Of a stretch of 52,135 bases of DNA, positions 50,257 to 52,135 are shown piece by piece. The translations under genes were made by a program, and so were the position numbers. Location of the stretch: NCBI GenBank assembly GCA_005239635.1, contig SBBQ01000028.1, forward strand, positions 1 through 52,135, given 5' to 3'. Positions within the stretch are counted from its first letter, which is position 1. Every line of letters begins with the position of its first letter. The DNA is from Uliginosibacterium gangwonense. Its GTDB lineage: Bacteria; Pseudomonadota; Gammaproteobacteria; Burkholderiales; Rhodocyclaceae. Below the pieces are notes generated by a model, which saw only the letters and a program-made list of their open reading frames with translations, made no database searches and was not told the origin of the DNA.

Positions 50257-52023
50257 ATGGAACACACAACAGAGCAGCATGAATCAGCCGTGCAGCAAGC
50301 CGCCGTTGCGCAAGATGTTCATGCCGAGGCTGTACAGCCCCAGCGCGTGGATATTGATGCCCCGGCGAACCCGCCAAAACAGGTGGACCTGCAGCGCGCC
50401 GCTCAAATCAAGCAGATCGGTTTCAGCCTGACGGTGATTTTTTTCTTGGCCTTGGCAGCGTTGGCGCATGCTGGGTTCATTAATCCACTAGGGGCTGCAA
50501 CCTATGCCTGTATGATGGCCGCGCTGGTTGCGATTGGTGATGCTTTCTATATTCGTCAGATGGACTACACCATCGAAGCGATGGCGGAAGCGCTGCGCAA
50601 TAGCAATAGCGGTGTGAGTGATCTATCGAGCCAATTTGTGCTGCCAGAATCCTCACCGGTGCGTTCAATTGCCAAATTGGTGGCTGAACGAGACGGCAAA
50701 GTGCGTGACATGGTTGCTCGTGTGCGTCGCGGCACCGTAACCGCTTCCTGTGATGCGGCGCGACTGTCCGATTTTCTGCGTGATTCTGCTCGCCTTGCAA
50801 ACCAGCAACGTGCGTTGGCCGAAGCTGTATTCGAGTCAAGCGAACAATCCAACCAAGCTGTTTATCGTGCGACGCGCAATGCTGATGAATTGCGTACAGC
50901 CACTGCCCGCCACATGGGCACTGCCAAAGATTCGCTGAACGAACTGGTTGAAGCCAGCCGTGGCGTGGATGACATGCTGCAACGCGTGGAAGCCTTTGAT
51001 CGCACCGTGTTGGAACTGGAACGCCAGTCACACGCCATTGGCAATGTGATTGAGATCATTAACGATATTTCTGACAAGACCAACCTGTTGGCGTTGAACG
51101 CAGCAATTGAGGCGGCGCGCGCAGGCGAAGCAGGTCGTGGTTTTGCGGTGGTTGCTGACGAAGTGCGTTCGCTGGCGGAGCGCGTAAAAGACGCAACCAG
51201 CGAAATTACCTCCAGCATTCAGACTATGGAACGCTTGGTCGGCGATACGCGCCACGAAACCACGGTGATTCAAGAGCATGTTGGCAAAACGACCGAAGCG
51301 GTTCGTCGTTCATCGTCACGCTTTGAAGAGATGGTTAAAGAATTTGATGAAATGCACGGTTGCATCGCTCACACCAGCGAAGCCATCGACACCATGGGCA
51401 AGATGAACACGCGCATTATCGATCAGGTTTCACGAATTCATACGAGCTGTGATGAAGTGTCTGCGCGTATGTCGGATGCAGAAAGCAATGTGCAGAAAGT
51501 GGTTTACGCAAATGAGCGTATTCAAGACTTTGCATCAAGCTTCCGCATTGGTGATGACCGCCTAGAACGTATCATCAACAAGGTTGAGTCAGGTCGTGAT
51601 CGTTGTCAAGATGTGTTGCGTCCTCGTGTGAATTCGCAGGGTCGCATTGCTGATGATCTAGACTTTGACGCTGCGATGAACATAAACGGTGACAATGAGG
51701 TTCCGATGACTGCGGCTGACCGCGCTTCAATGAAGACGGTATATGACGAGCTCATGCAGAACGTGCAGGGCAGTGTCTATGCTTATTGCGTTGACACACA
51801 AGGCCGAGTTCTATCTGGCGAAACGGTGCGTACGCTGCGCCAAGACGATGTTGATCAAGTTGGTCTTCGTGCCGCAAAGAATCGCAAGCCGCTGCTACTC
51901 CAGACCTACCAAAATGCTAAGGGTGAGGTGTTGTGCGACCTATCTATGCCGTTGGTCATTGATGGTCGCCCGGTCGGAGCGGTTCGTATGGGCTTCCAGC
52001 CTGAGGTGTTGCTGCAGGCTTGA
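50257..52023 (+). CDS. Methyl-accepting chemotaxis protein with C-terminal sensor-like domain
   Basis: Chemoreceptor of 588 residues with an unusual order. The N terminus is a hydrophilic 50-residue tail, then two close transmembrane helices (about 53-73 and 78-97) with almost no periplasmic part. A coiled region and the signalling domain follow, with tip [20 protein letters not shown] and [18 protein letters not shown] (about 270-315). After the coiled coil the last 110 residues (from about 478) form a compact alpha/beta segment, [20 protein letters not shown] to [20 protein letters not shown], reminiscent of a Cache/PAS-type sensor but in the cytosol. AGGA lies seven bases before ATG 50257. 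A sigma-28 promoter lies upstream. Confidence 0.88.
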   Translation: MEHTTEQHESAVQQAAVAQDVHAEAVQPQRVDIDAPANPPKQVDLQRAAQIKQIGFSLTVIFFLALAALAHAGFINPLGAATYACMMAALVAIGDAFYIRQMDYTIEAMAEALRNSNSGVSDLSSQFVLPESSPVRSIAKLVAERDGKVRDMVARVRRGTVTASCDAARLSDFLRDSARLANQQRALAEAVFESSEQSNQAVYRATRNADELRTATARHMGTAKDSLNELVEASRGVDDMLQRVEAFDRTVLELERQSHAIGNVIEIINDISDKTNLLALNAAIEAARAGEAGRGFAVVADEVRSLAERVKDATSEITSSIQTMERLVGDTRHETTVIQEHVGKTTEAVRRSSSRFEEMVKEFDEMHGCIAHTSEAIDTMGKMNTRIIDQVSRIHTSCDEVSARMSDAESNVQKVVYANERIQDFASSFRIGDDRLERIINKVESGRDRCQDVLRPRVNSQGRIADDLDFDAAMNINGDNEVPMTAADRASMKTVYDELMQNVQGSVYAYCVDTQGRVLSGETVRTLRQDDVDQVGLRAAKNRKPLLLQTYQNAKGEVLCDLSMPLVIDGRPVGAVRMGFQPEVLLQA

Positions 52024-52065
52024 GTTGCAATATGCCTGTCCAGTCCTAAAATAGGTTGACAGGTT

Positions 52066-52135
52066 TTACAGCCCCTCAGACGCCCGATGCACCGCATCGG
52101 GCGTTTTGTATTTCAAAGCCGTATGCGGTCTCTCC
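52066..52135 (-). CDS. IS3-family transposase (integrase core), C-terminal fragment cut by window edge
   Basis: Twenty-two residues before the stop TAA (52066-52068) read ERPHTALKYKTPDAVHRASE, then GL. RPHxALxYKTP is the hallmark of the C terminus of rve-type integrase-core transposases of the IS3 family (also seen in IS481). The subgroup cannot be set from this fragment. Confidence 0.8.
   Translation of the reverse strand, partial: ERPHTALKYKTPDAVHRASEGL
52080..52107 (+). terminator. Terminator-like hairpin within the IS end, downstream of the chemoreceptor gene
   Basis: ACGCCCGATGC and GCATCGGGCGT form a perfect 11-base stem with an ACC loop, followed by TTTTGTATTT on the plus strand. It lies inside the transposase coding sequence but is oriented to stop transcription leaving the chemoreceptor gene or entering the IS from outside. 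Confidence 0.6.

Larger units (their letters stand above)
1950..51044. repeat. Dispersed octamer ATTGGCAA / TTGCCAAT, at least 52 copies
   Basis: Copies reading ATTGGCAA on the plus strand begin at 1950, 2045, 3143, 5757, 9376, 11334, 14781, 16939, 17327, 17786, 18182, 18864, 19685, 21977, 23200, 23271, 23661, 24534, 26116, 27223, 28629, 29843, 30913, 31567, 32121, 36936, 39235, 39967, 41190, 41265, 43330, 44025, 45189, 45986, 46787, 46863 and 51037. Complement copies (TTGCCAAT) begin at 11328, 12139, 12721, 12940, 14245, 15838, 19797, 25492, 27187, 36259, 42193, 42221, 47194, 48804 and 49756. The count is by eye and may miss some. G or C is common before the word and A after it (GATTGGCAAA). 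In genes it reads as IG(K/N), (D/N/H)WQ or LA, so all frames are used; 14245, 17786 and 45986 are intergenic. Confidence 0.85.
52037..52135 (-). mobile_element. End of an IS3-like insertion sequence, cut by window edge
   Basis: The terminus begins TGTCCAGTCCTAAAATAGG and continues TTGACAGG, a TG-starting IS end containing the inverted repeat CCTGTC/GACAGG. The C-terminal end of a transposase reads outward toward this end on the minus strand. It lies 13 bases after the chemoreceptor stop. The far end, full transposase and target duplication are outside the window. Confidence 0.7.

Noticed and set aside
1..52135. CRISPR arrays, prophage or toxin-antitoxin modules
   Set aside because: No regularly spaced direct repeats, phage structural genes or toxin-antitoxin pairs were seen.

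Overview
The window is a dense stretch of core chromosome from a flagellated, facultatively oxygen-limited betaproteobacterium, most likely of the order Burkholderiales. This placement rests on gene order and protein type, not on a database search: rpsP-rimM-trmD-rplS, the block xseB-ispA-dxs-folE2 facing a Rieske oxygenase, queG/tsaE/amiC, ribF-ileS-lspA-fkpB-ispH, and a full ccoIS-ccoNOQP-ccoGH cluster beside fnr and hemN. There is no prophage, CRISPR array or large island. The only mobile DNA is the end of an IS3-like element cut by the right edge.

Layout. 1-7 kb: pckG (partial) diverges from maeB (pyruvate/PEP/oxaloacetate node), followed by a patatin-like lipase, the endopeptidase pbpG and an IclR regulator. 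7-9.3 kb: the S16 ribosomal operon, with a 207-base structured gap before rplS. 9.3-14 kb, minus strand: a small membrane protein, folE2, dxs, ispA and xseB. 14.4-17.8 kb: a Rieske-type oxygenase, an EamA transporter, a SpoIIAA-like protein and a sulfurtransferase. 17.9-21.1 kb: queG divergent from tsaE-amiC. 21.2-22.9 kb: a chemoreceptor. 23.1-28.8 kb: ribF-ileS-lspA-fkpB-ispH, an overlapping chain joining flavin, isoleucyl-tRNA, lipoprotein and isoprenoid functions. 28.9-29.6 kb: an Irr-like Fur-family regulator and tRNA-Thr(CGU).

29.7-45.2 kb is a microaerobic respiration locus: copper ATPase CcoI and CcoS, the cbb3 oxidase subunits CcoN, CcoO, CcoQ and CcoP, assembly factors CcoG and CcoH, two small membrane proteins, a hemerythrin-like protein, the FNR regulator, oxygen-independent HemN, a TauE/SafE-like membrane protein and copper exporter CopA. 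Three good FNR boxes (32498, 32709, 40259) tie expression to low oxygen; the FNR gene lies in the locus. One box precedes a possible ~100-nt small RNA ending in a strong terminator. 45.3-52.1 kb: ppa, pgi, a GT39-like glycosyltransferase, rpmE, a second chemoreceptor with a C-terminal sensor-like domain, and the IS end. Both chemoreceptor genes carry sigma-28-like promoters with the same 12-base spacing.

The most unusual signal is not a gene. The octamer ATTGGCAA (or its complement) occurs at least 52 times by eye in 52 kb, about one per kb against roughly 1.6 expected in total. It appears in all three reading frames, on both strands (37:15) and in some intergenic DNA. This is the density of DNA uptake sequences in Neisseria or Haemophilus, or of HIP1 in cyanobacteria, but the word matches none of those known to me.
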